Position numbers and translations under genes: made by a program
Origin: an uncultured Clostridia bacterium
GTDB taxonomy: Bacteria > Bacillota > Clostridia > Christensenellales > Borkfalkiaceae
Assembly: GCA_904502225.1 (NCBI GenBank)
Contig: CAJGDO010000021.1
Location: 1-22,619, forward strand
Length of the DNA: 22,619 nt
Direction: 5' to 3'
Part shown: piece after piece, positions 21,651 through 22,619 of the stretch
Layout of the letters: the number at the start of each line of letters is the position of its first letter
Position numbering within the stretch: the first letter of the stretch is position 1
The notes under the pieces: model-generated
Databases searched by the model: none
What the model was told of the DNA's origin: nothing
Seen by the model: the letters and a program-made list of their open reading frames with translations, nothing else

Positions 21651-22007
21651 ATGAAGAAATTTCAAACAAAACAACAGTTAAACGACTATATTTCCAAAAG
21701 AGAATATAGTCAAGAATTTAAGACGGCACTTGAAAATTCCATAAAAGCAGTTGAAAACTGCATTAAAGGTGGAGCAACGCCGTCATACCTTATAATCGCC
21801 GAAACACGAAAGGAATCGGACGAAGCCACTATTAAATTTTCGCTTGGCGAAAATATGCCCGAATCGGATGTGTACATAACAGCCGTGAGCGGCGAGTCGT
21901 GGCGAGAACGGGTGTTTGTGTTCGGAGATTCGGGCAACGGCGTGATTATATACGAACGTGTACCGTTTGTGGACGAGAACGATACCGAGTTGCAACGAAA
22001 AACTTAA
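21651..22007 (+). CDS. hypothetical protein (118 aa)
   Basis: A 118-aa protein with no recognised family. The N-terminal half is helical (FQTKQQLNDYISKREYSQEFKTALENSIKAVENCI) and the C-terminal half beta-rich (SYLIIAETR, ATIKFSLGEN, VYITAVSGESWRERVFVFGDSGNGVIIYERV). GGAGAACGG precedes the ATG. No signal peptide, so cytoplasmic. It is the first gene of a group of small proteins typical of mobile elements. The 104 bases after it up to 22112 hold no clear gene, promoter or terminator. Confidence 0.65.
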   Translation: MKKFQTKQQLNDYISKREYSQEFKTALENSIKAVENCIKGGATPSYLIIAETRKESDEATIKFSLGENMPESDVYITAVSGESWRERVFVFGDSGNGVIIYERVPFVDENDTELQRKT

Positions 22008-22111
22008 CCCTTGCCCGATACCATACCCCACTACAAACATGTGAGAGTGTGGCAAAAACGCCCAAATTCACACGGTTTAGAACAAAAGTAAACGAATAAG
22101 GAGAAAAATTT

Positions 22112-22420
22112 ATGTTTGATAACGAAAAATACATAACGAGTGGTATTAGTGATATAGTGCCCGAAGATTTACAGGTTGCGATATGGTCTGCAATAGAATT
22201 ACAAAAAAAGTTTTGCAGTAAACTTGACTATCTGCAAGTATTCACTTTTCAAAAAATCGGTGAAGATACGCTTGCGATAAGGCAAACCCAAGAAAATCCA
22301 AATTTTGGTACAACTCACTATACCAACTATAAGCAAGAATACGAAGAAATACTAAACGAAAAAATCTTCGTTATTGATGACGGCGACCACAGCACAATGC
22401 TGTTTGCGAAAGAATATTAA
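22112..22420 (+). CDS. DUF960 family protein
   Basis: A 102-aa protein matching DUF960 (PF06124): YITSGISDIVPEDLQVAIWSAI at the start, KLDYLQVFTFQ in the middle, ENPNFGTTHY, and the very characteristic C-terminus KIFVIDDGDHSTMLFAKEY. The function of DUF960 is unknown; members are common on plasmids, integrative elements and prophages of Bacillota. AAGGAGAAAAATTT precedes the ATG, and the next gene begins 11 bases after its stop. It is the clearest sign that the region belongs to a mobile element. Confidence 0.85.
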   Translation: MFDNEKYITSGISDIVPEDLQVAIWSAIELQKKFCSKLDYLQVFTFQKIGEDTLAIRQTQENPNFGTTHYTNYKQEYEEILNEKIFVIDDGDHSTMLFAKEY

Positions 22421-22431
22421 GGAGAATAAAA

Positions 22432-22619
22432 ATGGCAAAAACTACTACCAAAAAGAAAGAAGAAACAAAAATTGTTAGAACAATCGACCAATTAAGTCTT
22501 GGCAGAATGATTGCTCAAAAATACGGCTTGAAAATTACTGACGTTATGTCGGTAATTGAAGAAGAACAAAAATTAACTATGGAGTACGTTAGAATGGGAT
22601 ATAAGGTTATTAAGAAGAA
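22432..22619 (+). CDS. HU-like DNA-binding protein, N-terminal part (partial)
   Basis: The frame starts at ATG 22432 (AAGGAG 7-13 bases upstream, overlapping the DUF960 stop) and runs off the window after 62 codons. A Lys/Thr-rich N-terminal tail (MAKTTTKKKEETK) is followed by LGRMIAQKYGLKITDVMSVIEEEQ.. EYVRMGYKVIKK, which has the helix-helix-strand pattern of HU/IHF proteins (L..iA.k.gl...dv..vi, then G.kV). The DNA-binding arm lies beyond the edge, so this is a tentative family call. Confidence 0.5.
   Translation, partial: MAKTTTKKKEETKIVRTIDQLSLGRMIAQKYGLKITDVMSVIEEEQKLTMEYVRMGYKVIKK

Noticed and set aside
13441..22619. CRISPR array or insertion sequence
   Set aside because: No regularly spaced repeats with unique spacers and no transposase or recombinase frame were seen; the repeats found are only in pairs.

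Overview
The window looks like a chromosomal stretch of a low-GC, anaerobic member of the Bacillota (Clostridia-like). The evidence is AT-rich DNA, strong AGGAGA-type ribosome binding sites, consensus TTGACA/TATAAT promoters, a rubrerythrin, a pta-ackA acetate pathway, an alpha2-type glycyl-tRNA synthetase, GlnRS, a class I glutamine synthetase and a Bacillus-like elongator tRNA-Met. TGA behaves as a stop. No close species can be named from sequence reading alone.

Bases 1 to about 13440 are an ordinary housekeeping region. They hold the end of pta, ackA (TTG start), the yceD-rpmF pair, a minus-strand block (rubrerythrin, glycyl-tRNA synthetase, a membrane acyltransferase), glnS with a cyclophilin, a minus-strand lipoprotein, a small anchored protein leading into guaB and glnA, an OlsB-like GNAT acyltransferase, and a tRNA-Met/tRNA-Glu operon behind a perfect consensus promoter. 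Most transcription units are bounded by clear hairpin terminators.

From the 3' end of tRNA-Glu (13440) onward the character changes. Codon choice shifts (CCC for proline and CGA for arginine become common), most genes have no housekeeping role, and structured non-coding segments appear. This looks like the left part of an island or integrative element inserted at tRNA-Glu. No integrase and no second copy of the tRNA end lies in the window, so that remains an inference. The first 570 bases hold the tRNA terminator, a 20-bp inverted repeat, two G-rich direct repeats and a predicted short structured RNA ending in a terminator just before a degenerate vWA-domain gene. A second short transcript unit (promoter, three-way-junction-like fold, UUCG-capped terminator) precedes an operon of one small soluble protein, two small membrane/lipoproteins and one membrane-proximal protein.

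The core of the island (16304-21519) is a tightly spaced operon: a UvrD/PcrA-type helicase with an unassigned ~220-residue C-terminal extension, two Sel1-repeat proteins that each end in a winged-helix segment resembling the FtsK/SpoIIIE gamma domain, and a third protein that shares only the N-terminus of the first Sel1 protein. A helicase next to Sel1 scaffolds carrying a putative DNA-reading domain is the best candidate here for an undescribed system. The right edge (21651-22619) has an unknown small protein, a DUF960-family protein and the start of an HU-like protein, which fits an element of phage or conjugative origin.
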